The position numbers and the translations under genes were made by a program. DNA of 41,083 nt from Lachnospiraceae bacterium. GTDB lineage: Bacteria > Bacillota > Clostridia > Lachnospirales > Lachnospiraceae. This document shows positions 7,881 to 16,184 of this stretch, piece after piece. The stretch is from assembly GCA_030531245.1 (NCBI GenBank), contig JAUNOA010000013.1, forward strand, positions 1 through 41,083. The letters run 5' to 3'. Within the stretch, counting starts at the first letter, position 1; every line of letters starts with the position of its first letter. The notes below the pieces were generated by a model. It made no database searches and was not told the DNA's origin. It worked only from the letters and a program-made list of their open reading frames with translations.

Positions 7881-9677
7881 ATGGACAATCAGAATAAAAA
7901 CAACCATATCAAGGAACTGCGTATAGAGATGGAACGCCGCGGGGTGAAGTATTTTACCGCAGTCACTTCGGATGCCCATGACAGCGAATACATCTGCGAG
8001 CATGACAACGCAGTGAAATATATCAGCGGCTTCACCGGTACGAACGGACGGCTCGCAGTTACAGCAGACGACGCACGGCTATGGACCGACGGAAGATACT
8101 TTATACAGGCTGATGATGAGCTGCAAGGCAGCGGGATCACGCTCATGAAAACCGGAGAGCCGGGAGTGCCGGGATATAAGGAATGGTGTGAGAGTGCCGG
8201 CATCGATCCGACAGCCAGGATCATCAGGGAAAATGATGACGCGGGCCGGAATACTGCGCAGGCCGGAAATGCCGACAGTGACGCTCCGGACAGGGAAAAG
8301 GCTTCGGATGATATCGCAAAAAGAAAAGCCTGTGATGATTCACTGTATGAACTGATAATTGACATAATATGGCCCGACAGGCCTGCCCGTCCGGCAAATC
8401 CGCTGTGGATCCATGATATCCGATGGGCAGGAAGGACTGCTAGGGAAAAGACAGAACTGGTTCGTCAGGTCATGCAGGAGCGAGGTCTGAAAGAGATTTT
8501 TATCAATGCCCTTGATGACATCGCATGGCTTCTCAATCTCCGCGGAAGTGACATTCCGTATAATCCTGTTTTTTATTCGTTTCTTCATATCGCGGATACG
8601 ATAACAATATATCTCCAGCCGGCATCGCTGTCGCCGCAGATAGAAGAGTATCTGAAAAACCTGAACATAAAAATCGCAGACTATGCTGATTTTGCTGATT
8701 CTGATGCAAACAGAAACAGACTTGCAGAGGGACAGCCGTTCAGTACTGTCGTTGCCGATATCAAGACACACAAGAGTGCGGATGAACTGCAGCATATGAG
8801 GGAATGCGGACTTCGTGACGGGGTGTACATGACGAAGTTCATATACTGGATAAAAAAACGTATGCAGGAGGCATCAGACTTTCCGGACGAAATCAACGCA
8901 TCGGATCATCTGGATGCACTGCGTGCCGGAGATCCGTATTATGTTTCTCTTAGCTTTCCCACGATTTCCGCCTATGGCCCGGATGCTGCGATAGTGCATT
9001 ATGAAGCAAAACAGGAATCCTGCAGGACGCTTAAACCGCAGGGACTGTATCTTGTCGACTGCGGCGGTCAGTATTTGGACGGAACGACGGATGTGACCAG
9101 GACCATCGCTCTCGGACCACTGACGGAAGAAGAAAAAACGCATTATACGCTTGTCTGCATCGGAATGCTCCGGGTACTCAACAGGAAGTTTACGCTTCCC
9201 TTAAATTCCTCTATAATAGATGAATGTGCCCGTGAAATGCTGCGCGCAAACGAACTTGATTTCAATCACGGAGCCGGGCACGGAATCGGGTTTCTGGGAT
9301 ACGTACATGAAGGTCCGGCACGTATTTCACGTTCGCAGAACAAAGAGCAGAAGCAAACTTTAAAGAGTCCGCAGCAGTCTGCTTCAAAGGCAGTAAACAC
9401 TGTGCCGGTCTATAAATTTACCGGGAATGAGATAACCAGTGATGAGCCCGGAGTTTATATTGAAGGAAGTCACGGTGTGCGAATCGAAAACCTGATTGCG
9501 GTCGGTGACCGGGAATTCGAATGCCTCACCTGGGTGCCGCTTGAGACAGAGGCGATCGATTTTTCGCTCATGACGGAAGAGGATAAAAACAACTTTGAAA
9601 ATTATCAGGCAGAGGTGAAGACCAGAATATCACCTTTCCTGACTGATGATGAAAGAAGATGGCTGAATGAAATTTGA
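7881..9677 (+). CDS. pepP: Xaa-Pro aminopeptidase, M24B family
   Basis: A 598-residue cytoplasmic metallopeptidase that removes N-terminal residues preceding proline. It has two creatinase-like N-terminal domains and a C-terminal pita-bread catalytic domain. Metal ligands are readable: D393 and D404 in VDCGGQYLDGTTDVTR, H467 in HGAGHGIG, E522 in TSDEPGVY and E536 in VRIENL. Two low-complexity inserts stand out: an Asp/Ala-rich stretch at about 118-157 and a Gln/Ser/Lys-rich stretch at about 482-510 inside the catalytic domain, before the E522 ligand. The ribosome site before the ATG is weak (GGAAAAAG). The 3' end overlaps mntP by 11 bases. Confidence 0.93.
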   Translation: MDNQNKNNHIKELRIEMERRGVKYFTAVTSDAHDSEYICEHDNAVKYISGFTGTNGRLAVTADDARLWTDGRYFIQADDELQGSGITLMKTGEPGVPGYKEWCESAGIDPTARIIRENDDAGRNTAQAGNADSDAPDREKASDDIAKRKACDDSLYELIIDIIWPDRPARPANPLWIHDIRWAGRTAREKTELVRQVMQERGLKEIFINALDDIAWLLNLRGSDIPYNPVFYSFLHIADTITIYLQPASLSPQIEEYLKNLNIKIADYADFADSDANRNRLAEGQPFSTVVADIKTHKSADELQHMRECGLRDGVYMTKFIYWIKKRMQEASDFPDEINASDHLDALRAGDPYYVSLSFPTISAYGPDAAIVHYEAKQESCRTLKPQGLYLVDCGGQYLDGTTDVTRTIALGPLTEEEKTHYTLVCIGMLRVLNRKFTLPLNSSIIDECAREMLRANELDFNHGAGHGIGFLGYVHEGPARISRSQNKEQKQTLKSPQQSASKAVNTVPVYKFTGNEITSDEPGVYIEGSHGVRIENLIAVGDREFECLTWVPLETEAIDFSLMTEEDKNNFENYQAEVKTRISPFLTDDERRWLNEI

Positions 9678-10254
9678 TTTTTTGTTTTTCTTTAACAGTA
9701 TACTGATGGGGGTCGGACTTGCCATGGACGCATTCTCGGTCTCACTTGCAAACGGGCTGGGTGAGCCGCAGATGAAGGCTGCGAAAACCCATACGATTGC
9801 GGGAACATTCGGAGCTTTTCAGCTTGCTATGCCTCTGATCGGATGGATCTGTGTCCACACTATAGTAAATATCTTTTCATCATTTCAGAAATTTGTCCCC
9901 TGGATCGCACTGATTCTGCTTCTTTATATAGGAATCAAAATGATCGTAGAGGGTATAAAAAACAAGGACGGCAAAGTGGACACGCCGGCGGTAGGATTTG
10001 CAGCCCTTATGATTCAGGCAGTTGCCACGTCCATAGACGCGCTGTCCGTGGGCTTTACGATAGCGGATTATGATTTCCTCATGGCATTTACGGAATCGCT
10101 GATCATAGGAATCGTGACTTACTTTATCTGCCTGCTCGGACTGAAGCTCGGCAAGACTATCGGCACAAAAATCGCAGGCAGGGCAAGCATTCTCGGCGGT
10201 GCGATTCTGGTGTTTATAGGCATTGAAATTTTTATCAAAGGGATTTGGATGTGA
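9667..10254 (+). CDS. mntP: manganese efflux pump MntP-like
   Basis: A 195-residue membrane protein of the MntP (DUF204) family, which exports Mn2+. It shows the family's internal duplication: GLAMDAFSVSLANG in the first half and ATSIDALSVGFT in the second, each with the conserved membrane Asp. About six hydrophobic segments are visible. The ATG at 9667 overlaps the end of pepP by 11 bases. A Mn riboswitch (yybP-ykoY type) often precedes this family but has no room here, so expression probably follows pepP. M24 peptidases often use Mn2+, which may explain the pairing, though that link is inference. Confidence 0.9.
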   Translation: MKFDFLFFFNSILMGVGLAMDAFSVSLANGLGEPQMKAAKTHTIAGTFGAFQLAMPLIGWICVHTIVNIFSSFQKFVPWIALILLLYIGIKMIVEGIKNKDGKVDTPAVGFAALMIQAVATSIDALSVGFTIADYDFLMAFTESLIIGIVTYFICLLGLKLGKTIGTKIAGRASILGGAILVFIGIEIFIKGIWM

Positions 10255-10267
10255 AACGGAGTAAAAA

Positions 10268-10681
10268 ATGGATAACAACGAACGCAACAGACTTATAGAA
10301 CAATTTCTGCCGGACGTGCTGGAATCGCTTACAGATTACACACAGATGGGAGTTGACGAGGACGAACTGGTCGGAGAAGCTTCACTCATACTTACGGAAG
10401 TGGTTGATGAGCATATGAAAAAACCTGAAGGCAGCCTTCAGGATAAAATCGATGCGGCAATCAATGAGAGACTCACTGCATTCATTACAGAGAGCAACTG
10501 CCTGAAAGCTGCAGATCAGGATCTGGCAGAAAGACTCAATGATCTGTCGGATGCCGCGGTCTCGATGGTTGAAGAACTCGGACGCAGGCCGTCAAATGAA
10601 GAGCTTGCAGAAAAGCTGAATCTTGATGTTGATGAGATTGAGCGCCTGCTTAAGATAAGTGAAGAAGCGAGCCGCCAATAG
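10268..10681 (+). CDS. short sigma-70-like protein (regions 2.1 and 3 only)
   Basis: The 137-residue product resembles parts of sigma-70 factors. Residues 8-50 (LIEQFLPDVLESLTDYTQMG, then DEDELVGEASLILTEVVD) look like region 1.2/2.1. Residues 85-135 (LNDLSDAAVSMVEELGRRPS, NEELAEKLNLDVDEIERLLK) look like sigma region 3. The DNA-melting region 2.3-2.4 and the -35-reading region 4 are missing. It may bind RNA polymerase without selecting promoters, or have another role; I cannot tell. A GGAG site seven to eight bases before the ATG and a 13-base gap to mntP support translation. The downstream Dus gene starts 16 bases later. Confidence 0.7.
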   Translation: MDNNERNRLIEQFLPDVLESLTDYTQMGVDEDELVGEASLILTEVVDEHMKKPEGSLQDKIDAAINERLTAFITESNCLKAADQDLAERLNDLSDAAVSMVEELGRRPSNEELAEKLNLDVDEIERLLKISEEASRQ

Positions 10682-10697
10682 GCCGGGCGTCACAAAT

Positions 10698-11624
10698 ATG
10701 AAATATTATCTTGCGCCCATGGAGGGCATCACAACTTATGTGTATCGCCGTGCGGTACACGAATTTTTCGGAGACGGAGTAGACAAGTATTTTACTCCGT
10801 TTTTTTCGCCGCAGACGAAACGGCATAAAAGCTCTTATGCGATTCGCGGGATACTTCCCGAAAACAACGAGGGAATGTATCTGGTGCCCCAGATGCTTAC
10901 CGATGACGCAGAGGATTTTCTTAAATTTGAAAAAGACATGCGCAGTTACGGATACACGGAGCTCAATATAAATGTCGGCTGTCCGTCGGGAACAGTCGTG
11001 AGCAAGGGACGGGGTGCCGGATTTCTTATGCATCCCCAAAAACTGGATTTTTTCCTGGAGGATGTCTTTGCAAAAACCAATGCCAGGATTTCCGTAAAAA
11101 CGCGTCTGGGCATGTATGATACCGAAGAGTTTTTCGGACTCATGGAAATATATAACAAGTATCCGATGGAGGAACTCATAGTCCATCCGCGGGTGGGTGA
11201 GGAGATGTACCGGGGACATGCACACCGGGAAATGTACCTGTGGGCAAAGGAACACAGCAAAAACAGGCTCGTTTACAACGGAGATATTTTCAAGCCGGGA
11301 GACGAGCTGACAGAAGGTGTAAATGCCGGATCGACCGGCGAACCTTTAGACGATACAATCATGATCGGACGTGGCATGGTAGCGGATCCTTCACTGATCA
11401 GACAGCTCCGGGGAGGAGAGAAAGCAACGACGGAAGAGCTGCGGACATTTATCCGGCGGCTCAAATCGGATTATCTTCAGATTGATCCGGACGAGCATCA
11501 CTGCATTGAGAAACTTAAAGAAGTCTGCGTATACCTGGGTGCTCCGCACAGCGTGCTTAAATGCAGACGTCTGGAAGAATTCATGGTTGAACTGGACAGA
11601 TTTCTGCGCATAAGGAAATCGTAA
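10698..11624 (+). CDS. dus: tRNA-dihydrouridine synthase
   Basis: A 308-residue FMN-dependent enzyme that reduces uridines in tRNA to dihydrouridine. The N-terminus MKYYLAPMEGITTYVYR is the family's first TIM-barrel strand. The catalytic Cys lies in NVGCPSGTVVSKGRGAGFL, and the FMN phosphate loop is IMIGRGMVADPSLI. The C-terminal helical domain is present. A GTG at 10659 is in frame, but I prefer the ATG at 10698 because it gives the normal family start; the ribosome site is weak either way. The gene closes the run that begins with pepP. It is clearly Dus-like, but the subfamily (DusB or other) and the tRNA position modified cannot be assigned by eye. Confidence 0.92.
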   Translation: MKYYLAPMEGITTYVYRRAVHEFFGDGVDKYFTPFFSPQTKRHKSSYAIRGILPENNEGMYLVPQMLTDDAEDFLKFEKDMRSYGYTELNINVGCPSGTVVSKGRGAGFLMHPQKLDFFLEDVFAKTNARISVKTRLGMYDTEEFFGLMEIYNKYPMEELIVHPRVGEEMYRGHAHREMYLWAKEHSKNRLVYNGDIFKPGDELTEGVNAGSTGEPLDDTIMIGRGMVADPSLIRQLRGGEKATTEELRTFIRRLKSDYLQIDPDEHHCIEKLKEVCVYLGAPHSVLKCRRLEEFMVELDRFLRIRKS

Positions 11625-11634
11625 GAGAAAATTA

Positions 11635-11664
11635 TTCAGAAGCATGTCCGTAAGATGTTATAAT
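11635..11664 (+). promoter_or_regulatory. extended -10 promoter upstream of the transpeptidase operon
   Basis: An extended -10, TGT followed by TATAAT, lies at 11656-11664. TTCAGA at 11635-11640 is a four-of-six -35 at 18-base spacing. Transcription would start near 11671, just before a hairpin, leaving a leader of about 165 bases before the ATG at 11837. Confidence 0.5.
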
Positions 11665-11673
11665 GATGTGGAA

Positions 11674-11705
11674 GAATCGTGAGAGTGCACAGCACGAAAC
11701 GATTC
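11674..11705 (+). promoter_or_regulatory. two-tier hairpin in the 5' leader
   Basis: GAATCGT (11674-11680) pairs with ACGATTC (11699-11705). Inside it GTGC (11685-11688) pairs with GCAC (11692-11695) around ACA. No T-run follows, so it is not a terminator. It lies at the very 5' end of the predicted transcript, where hairpins can stabilise mRNA or bind regulators. The rest of the leader (11706-11836) holds nothing I recognise. Confidence 0.45.
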
Positions 11706-11836
11706 GTAACTGACTTCCGGCACCTGCGTCATAATGATATTGGGGTAAAGGTTCAATGTGATGATAACAACCGGGTTGATTTACAGAATAAAGATTTCCG
11801 GATAACATTTCATATATAACTGACACAGAGGAAAAC

Positions 11837-12553
11837 ATGTTTGGTTTAAAGATAAAAACGCTTACGGCATTAATGCTGGCAACTGCTTTGATAGGACCGG
11901 GTATCAAGCCCGGATATGATCCTGATCAATTTGTGCTTCCGGAGGAAGCGGAAGTCCTGGTAGTTGTTGAAGGCAATGAAGACAGGACCTGCCTTGTAAC
12001 GGCTTATGAGAAATCGGACGGAAGCTGGAAGAGCGTGTTCGCCGTAAACGGAAACACAGGACAGAACGGAATGAGCAAAAACCGTGTCGAAGGAGACATG
12101 ACTACACCTGTCGGAGTATGGTTGATGAATACCCCGTTCGGACAGAAACCTGCGCAGGAAGGCTTTCCATCAAACTATCTGAACGTTACGGACAGAAGTT
12201 ATGTCTGGACTAAAGATAGCAATGATCTTGTATATGATCCGGAAGGCCGGCTGGACGGAGAACGCATCGGATCTGATTATTATTCGGTTTGTTATGATTA
12301 TGTAATCAATTCCGGCTACAATGCAAACAAGGTCAGCAACAAAGGAAGCGCAATTTTTATTCATTGCCAGGGAATGCAGGCAGGGACTTCTGCCGGATGT
12401 ATCAAGATTCCGGAGGAGAACATGATTGAACTTATGAAGCTCTACGGGAAGCACGGAGACGGGAAGTGCTTCATCGCTGTGGGAATTACAGGAGAGATCG
12501 ATAAGCTGTATGATAAATACGGGACAAATAACGGATTGGAAGCTCAGTACTGA
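11837..12553 (+). CDS. secreted L,D-transpeptidase-like (YkuD) protein
   Basis: The 238-residue product has a basic N-terminus and a hydrophobic segment (about 5-22), so it is probably exported or membrane-tethered. The YkuD/ErfK-type domain includes a GDMTTPVGVW strand near 86-95 and the catalytic pair H176 (AIFIHCQG) and C188 (TSAGCIKIP). The family normally reads S-x-GC, seen here as SAGC. Such enzymes form 3-3 cross-links or attach proteins in peptidoglycan, or trim it. A GAGGAAAAC ribosome site fits the ATG at 11837. The stop overlaps the ATG of a D,D-carboxypeptidase (TGATG), so the two wall enzymes are coupled. Confidence 0.85.
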   Translation: MFGLKIKTLTALMLATALIGPGIKPGYDPDQFVLPEEAEVLVVVEGNEDRTCLVTAYEKSDGSWKSVFAVNGNTGQNGMSKNRVEGDMTTPVGVWLMNTPFGQKPAQEGFPSNYLNVTDRSYVWTKDSNDLVYDPEGRLDGERIGSDYYSVCYDYVINSGYNANKVSNKGSAIFIHCQGMQAGTSAGCIKIPEENMIELMKLYGKHGDGKCFIAVGITGEIDKLYDKYGTNNGLEAQY

Positions 12554-13626
12554 TGTATGATAAAAAGATAAAAAGTCTGATATTACTGACAGCAGCTGTC
12601 GTTAATATCTTCATAGGGTGCTTTGTTTCATTTGCCGATACCGGGTCATCCATGGTAACGTCTGCAAATGAAGCTTCCGTGGTGACCTCCCAGGCAGCAA
12701 ATTCGTCTGCAGCGGGCATTCAGGTACCGGAGCTCAACTCAGCCACAGGTATCGTTATCAATGCCGATACCGGAGAAGTTCTCTGGGGTAAGGATGAGAA
12801 CACCCGGTATTACCCGGCATCCATAACAAAAGTCATGACAGCGCTGCTTGTCATGGAGAATTGCAGTCTGGATGATATGGTCACATTCTCAAAATCCGCA
12901 ACAACGAATCTCGAGAGCGGTGCGACTACAGCCAGGATGTCCGAAGGAGACAGGATGAGTGTGCGCGACTGCCTCTATGCGCTTATGCTCAAGAGTGCCA
13001 ACGAGGTTGCCAATGCACTTGCCGAGCACATAGCAGGGTCCGTTCCGAAATTTGCTGATATGATGAACAAAAGAGCCAAAGAACTCGGATGCACAAACAC
13101 GAATTTCGTGAACCCGAACGGTCTCAATAATGAAAAGCACCTGACCACTGCTCATGATATGGCACTCATTGCGGCAGCGGCATTCAAATATGAAGAGCTT
13201 CGCAAAATCGACACGACGAATATATACCGTCTGCCGGCGTCGCAAAAGGATAAAAGCGGACTGCTTATTTCGCTTAATAACAAAATTCTCATGAAGAATC
13301 ATGAGAAATATTATGAGTACGCGATAGCAGGCAAGACCGGATATACGACGAAAGCAGGCAATACGCTGGTAACTGTGGCGGAGAAAGACGGAGTGCGCCT
13401 CGCAGCAGTCACGATGAAGAACCAGAGTTATCTGGCGCATTATGATGATACAAAGGCACTTTTCGAGTACGGTTTTGCTGTTATGGAGGCGCGTAAAGCG
13501 GCCGAAGGTGCAGGACAGACCGGAGGAAATGATACCGGAACCGCTTCACAGACTCAGACTGATGCAAACGCAGCTTCAGCCGCAAACCGGGCGGTCCTCA
13601 TAGGCCCCGGGATTAAAGCCGATTAA
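12553..13626 (+). CDS. serine-type D-Ala-D-Ala carboxypeptidase, DacA/DacF family
   Basis: A 357-residue low-molecular-weight penicillin-binding protein (peptidase family S11). It removes the terminal D-Ala of peptidoglycan stem peptides, which limits 4-3 cross-links and leaves tetrapeptide donors for L,D-transpeptidases. A signal sequence (about 7-28) is followed by S90-x-x-K93 (PASITKV), S148-A-N150 and K261-T-G. After the catalytic domain there is only a Gln/Thr/Ala/Asn-rich tail of about 45 residues ending LIGPGIKAD. The usual second beta domain and amphipathic membrane anchor are not seen. The pairing with the preceding transpeptidase fits their biochemical relationship. Confidence 0.93.
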   Translation: MYDKKIKSLILLTAAVVNIFIGCFVSFADTGSSMVTSANEASVVTSQAANSSAAGIQVPELNSATGIVINADTGEVLWGKDENTRYYPASITKVMTALLVMENCSLDDMVTFSKSATTNLESGATTARMSEGDRMSVRDCLYALMLKSANEVANALAEHIAGSVPKFADMMNKRAKELGCTNTNFVNPNGLNNEKHLTTAHDMALIAAAAFKYEELRKIDTTNIYRLPASQKDKSGLLISLNNKILMKNHEKYYEYAIAGKTGYTTKAGNTLVTVAEKDGVRLAAVTMKNQSYLAHYDDTKALFEYGFAVMEARKAAEGAGQTGGNDTGTASQTQTDANAASAANRAVLIGPGIKAD

Positions 13627-13632
13627 ATCCGA

Positions 13633-13709
13633 CACAGGAAATAAAGACCTGTGCTTATATGGCGGGAGGATGAAGCAGAGACACGGACCGGACAGCATCG
13701 CGGGTCCGT
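13633..13709 (+). promoter_or_regulatory. two small hairpins between carboxypeptidase and phosphoesterase
   Basis: CACAGG (13633-13638) pairs with CCTGTG (13648-13653), and ACGGACC (13683-13689) pairs with GGTCCGT (13703-13709). Neither is followed by a T-run. They may be mRNA processing or stability elements in the 102-base gap; no promoter is clear. Confidence 0.35.
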
Positions 13710-13728
13710 ACGGATACAGGAAACAGAT

Positions 13729-14664
13729 ATGGGATCTATAGGAAAAGAAATAGCAAAAGAAGCTGCCAGAACGGTGGCGGAACAACTGACCGGAGAACTG
13801 AACGAAAAGGTCATGAAGAAAATAGAACTGCCCGTTAAACTCGGTATGTTAGGTGCTGCTGCGGCAAGCGCCTTCATTGCTGTCTCCGCTCATGAAAGAG
13901 ATACTCTGACCTATGCCAGATATGATGTGGACAGTTTTGACAAGGCCGGAGATAATGTCAGACTGCTGTTTCTGACAGACCTTCATGAGAAACAGTTCGG
14001 ACAGGGTAATTCCGGACTGCTGGAATATATTGATGCCGCGGATCCGGATGCGGTACTTATCGGAGGAGATATGATCATCGCCGATAAGCATAATAAGAAG
14101 AAAATCCATACAAAGGTCACGACGCAGCTCTGCAGAGATCTGACAGCGAAGTACCCGGTATTCTATGCCGAAGGAAATCATGAGCAGAGACTTGCCGGAA
14201 CACGTTTCAGACAGCAGCTGGAATCCATGGGAGTGACGTATCTGACTGATCAGACTGTGGAGTGGAAATACAATCTGTCATTTACGGGCCTGAATCTTGA
14301 TAAGACGCAGTACAGACCGATCGTACCGGGTAAGCCGGATGTACAGAAAACCCTTGAGCATCTCGGCGGCATTGACCCGAAAAGATATAATGTTATGCTG
14401 GCACATTCACCGCTGTTTATGGAAAGCTACACTCAGATGGGAGCGGACCTGGTGCTTTCAGGGCATTTCCACGGGGGGACGATACGGCTTCCCGGAAATG
14501 TGGGACTTATGACACCGCAATATCAGTTTTTCAACACCAATGTGGTAGGAATGAAGCAAATTGACCATACTTTTATGATAATTTCTTCAGGACTCGGTAC
14601 TCACAGTGTCAACCTGAGGATAAACAATAAACCACAAGTTGTTGTGGTAGACATCAAAAAATAG
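13729..14664 (+). CDS. membrane-anchored calcineurin-like phosphoesterase
   Basis: A 311-residue metallophosphoesterase. Dinuclear metal site motifs appear in order: DLH (near 84-86), GGDM (near 112-115), GNHE, and GHFHGG near the C-terminus. An N-terminal amphipathic region and a short hydrophobic segment (about 37-54) suggest membrane attachment. An in-frame start at 13651 exists, but the ATG at 13729 has AGGAAA about seven bases upstream. The overall layout resembles the YaeI/YkoQ group; YaeI is known as a lipid phosphodiesterase. The position after two wall enzymes suggests an envelope substrate, which is inference. A strong terminator follows at once. Confidence 0.87.
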   Translation: MGSIGKEIAKEAARTVAEQLTGELNEKVMKKIELPVKLGMLGAAAASAFIAVSAHERDTLTYARYDVDSFDKAGDNVRLLFLTDLHEKQFGQGNSGLLEYIDAADPDAVLIGGDMIIADKHNKKKIHTKVTTQLCRDLTAKYPVFYAEGNHEQRLAGTRFRQQLESMGVTYLTDQTVEWKYNLSFTGLNLDKTQYRPIVPGKPDVQKTLEHLGGIDPKRYNVMLAHSPLFMESYTQMGADLVLSGHFHGGTIRLPGNVGLMTPQYQFFNTNVVGMKQIDHTFMIISSGLGTHSVNLRINNKPQVVVVDIKK

Positions 14665-14687
14665 CGCAAAATATGCGCTTTTTTTGT
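14663..14687 (+). terminator. Rho-independent terminator
   Basis: AGCGCA (14663-14668) pairs with TGCGCT (14674-14679) around a five-base loop, followed by a run of seven T. It begins inside the phosphoesterase stop codon and ends the wall-enzyme operon. Confidence 0.88.
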
Positions 14688-14715
14688 TTACTTAAAAAGA
14701 CCCCTTTGCTATAAT
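14687..14715 (+). promoter_or_regulatory. extended -10 promoter for scpA
   Basis: TGC then TATAAT (14707-14715) is an extended -10. TTTACT (14687-14692) is a four-of-six -35 at 17-base spacing. The start point would fall near 14722, only about three bases before the scpA ATG at 14725, so the mRNA would be nearly leaderless. Confidence 0.65.
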
Positions 14716-14724
14716 GTATTCGTT

Positions 14725-15528
14725 ATGGGCGAGAGTATTTCATATAAACTGGAGACATTTGAGGGGCCGCTGGACCTGCTTCTGCATCTTATCGACAAAG
14801 ATAAGATCAATATTTATGATATCCCCATAGCCAGGATCACAGAGCAGTATCTGGAGTACATGGACAACATGCCGCAGAAGGATCTGAACAGAACCAGCGA
14901 GTTCATGGTTATGGCAGCCACGCTTCTGGAGATCAAGGCCAGGATGCTGCTTCCTAAGGAAGTGGATCCGGAAACAGGCGAGGAAGTGGACCCGAGGGCC
15001 GAACTCGTTGAGAGACTCATCGAGCACAGAAAGATGAAAATGATGGCGGCCGAGCTTGCAGATATGGAGCTTGATGCGGGCAGGCACTTATACAAAGGGC
15101 CGACGATTCCGAAGGAGGTTCAGAAATATGAGCAGCCGGTGGATCTGGATAAGCTGCTGTCAGGTGTGGACCTTGCAAAGCTTCAGGAAATATTCAATCA
15201 GGTCATGCGCCGCAAGGAAGACCGGATCGATCCGGAGCGAAGCAGATTCGGTACGATTAAGCGTGAGAAGATAAGCCTTCAGAGCAAAGTCAAAAGTCTT
15301 ATCAGTTATGCAAAGGAACATAAAAGCTTTTCATTCAGAGCGCTCCTTGAGGAGCAGCCGTCGGTGCTTGCGACGGTTGTCACGTTCCTCGGTATACTGG
15401 AGCTCACAAAACTCGGACTTTTCGGAATCACCCAGAATGAACCCGGTGATGATATACAGATAGAAGTAAAAGAAATGGAATCTGAGGCAGAACTTGATCT
15501 GTCCGGATTGGAGGATTTTGAATCATGA
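14725..15528 (+). CDS. scpA: segregation and condensation protein A
   Basis: The 267-residue kleisin ScpA bridges the SMC heads and, with ScpB, forms the bacterial condensin on DNA. The N-terminal signature FEGPLDLLLHLIDKDKINIYDIPI is present (residues 11-34), as is the C-terminal winged helix (about 190-255) that contacts SMC. Length is normal. No ribosome site precedes the ATG and the promoter -10 ends nine bases before it. Its last four bases overlap scpB (ATGA). SMC itself is not in the window. Confidence 0.96.
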   Translation: MGESISYKLETFEGPLDLLLHLIDKDKINIYDIPIARITEQYLEYMDNMPQKDLNRTSEFMVMAATLLEIKARMLLPKEVDPETGEEVDPRAELVERLIEHRKMKMMAAELADMELDAGRHLYKGPTIPKEVQKYEQPVDLDKLLSGVDLAKLQEIFNQVMRRKEDRIDPERSRFGTIKREKISLQSKVKSLISYAKEHKSFSFRALLEEQPSVLATVVTFLGILELTKLGLFGITQNEPGDDIQIEVKEMESEAELDLSGLEDFES

Positions 15529-16184
15529 CATACGAGCAGGAATTAAGACAGGAAGCTATCGTTGAATCAGTACTTTTCACGATGGGTAAATCTGTTGAGA
15601 CACGTCAGCTTGCAGCAGCTCTCGATTGTGATGAGTATGCCGCAAAATCAGCAGCAATGAGACTTCAGAAGAGATACGATAACGAAAATCGCGGTATGCA
15701 GATCCTTGAACTTGAAGACAGTTGGCAGATGTGTTCAAGAGCCGATTTTTACGAGAACCTTATCAAGGTTGCGAAGACGCCGAAGAAGCAGGTACTCACA
15801 GAGGCTGTTCTTGAGACACTTTCAGTCATTGCATATAAACAGCCTGTAACAAGAACCGAAATTGACAACATCCGTGGTGTATCATGTGAATATGCACTCA
15901 ACAAGTTGCTCGAGTACGGACTTGTATATGAAGCAGGCAGACTTGATGCTCCTGGCAAGCCGGCACTGTTTGCCACCACAGAAGAGTTCCTGCGCAGATT
16001 CGGTGTGGGCTCAAGAGCGGCACTTCCGGCTATGGACTCCGACAGAGAGGCAGAGATTGTAGAAGAAGTCGAAAAGGAAGTCGGATACAAGTTCGGTACG
16101 GAGTCTGTTGCAGAAGGAGAGCACGGACTGGAGACGGCGGATTCGATAGTTGAGGCTGTAGCTCAGGAGATGGCACAGAACTGA
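15525..16184 (+). CDS. scpB: segregation and condensation protein B
   Basis: ScpB, 219 residues, dimerises and binds the middle of ScpA in the SMC complex. Two winged-helix domains are seen: the first at about 5-85, the second with [20 protein letters not shown] (about 93-112) and a [17 protein letters not shown] segment that is typical of the family. An acidic C-terminal tail of about 50 residues (Glu-rich, from about 170) is unassigned and probably flexible. It starts inside scpA with ATGA coupling, and its stop overlaps the dut start. Confidence 0.95.
   Translation: MTYEQELRQEAIVESVLFTMGKSVETRQLAAALDCDEYAAKSAAMRLQKRYDNENRGMQILELEDSWQMCSRADFYENLIKVAKTPKKQVLTEAVLETLSVIAYKQPVTRTEIDNIRGVSCEYALNKLLEYGLVYEAGRLDAPGKPALFATTEEFLRRFGVGSRAALPAMDSDREAEIVEEVEKEVGYKFGTESVAEGEHGLETADSIVEAVAQEMAQN

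Noticed and set aside
7689-8003. 104-codon minus-strand frame over the tandem repeat
   Set aside because: It overlaps the start of pepP and derives from the repeat; no signals or family features.
9650-9670. Manganese (yybP-ykoY) riboswitch before mntP
   Set aside because: mntP overlaps pepP by 11 bases, leaving no leader; nothing resembling the conserved loops was seen in the pepP tail.
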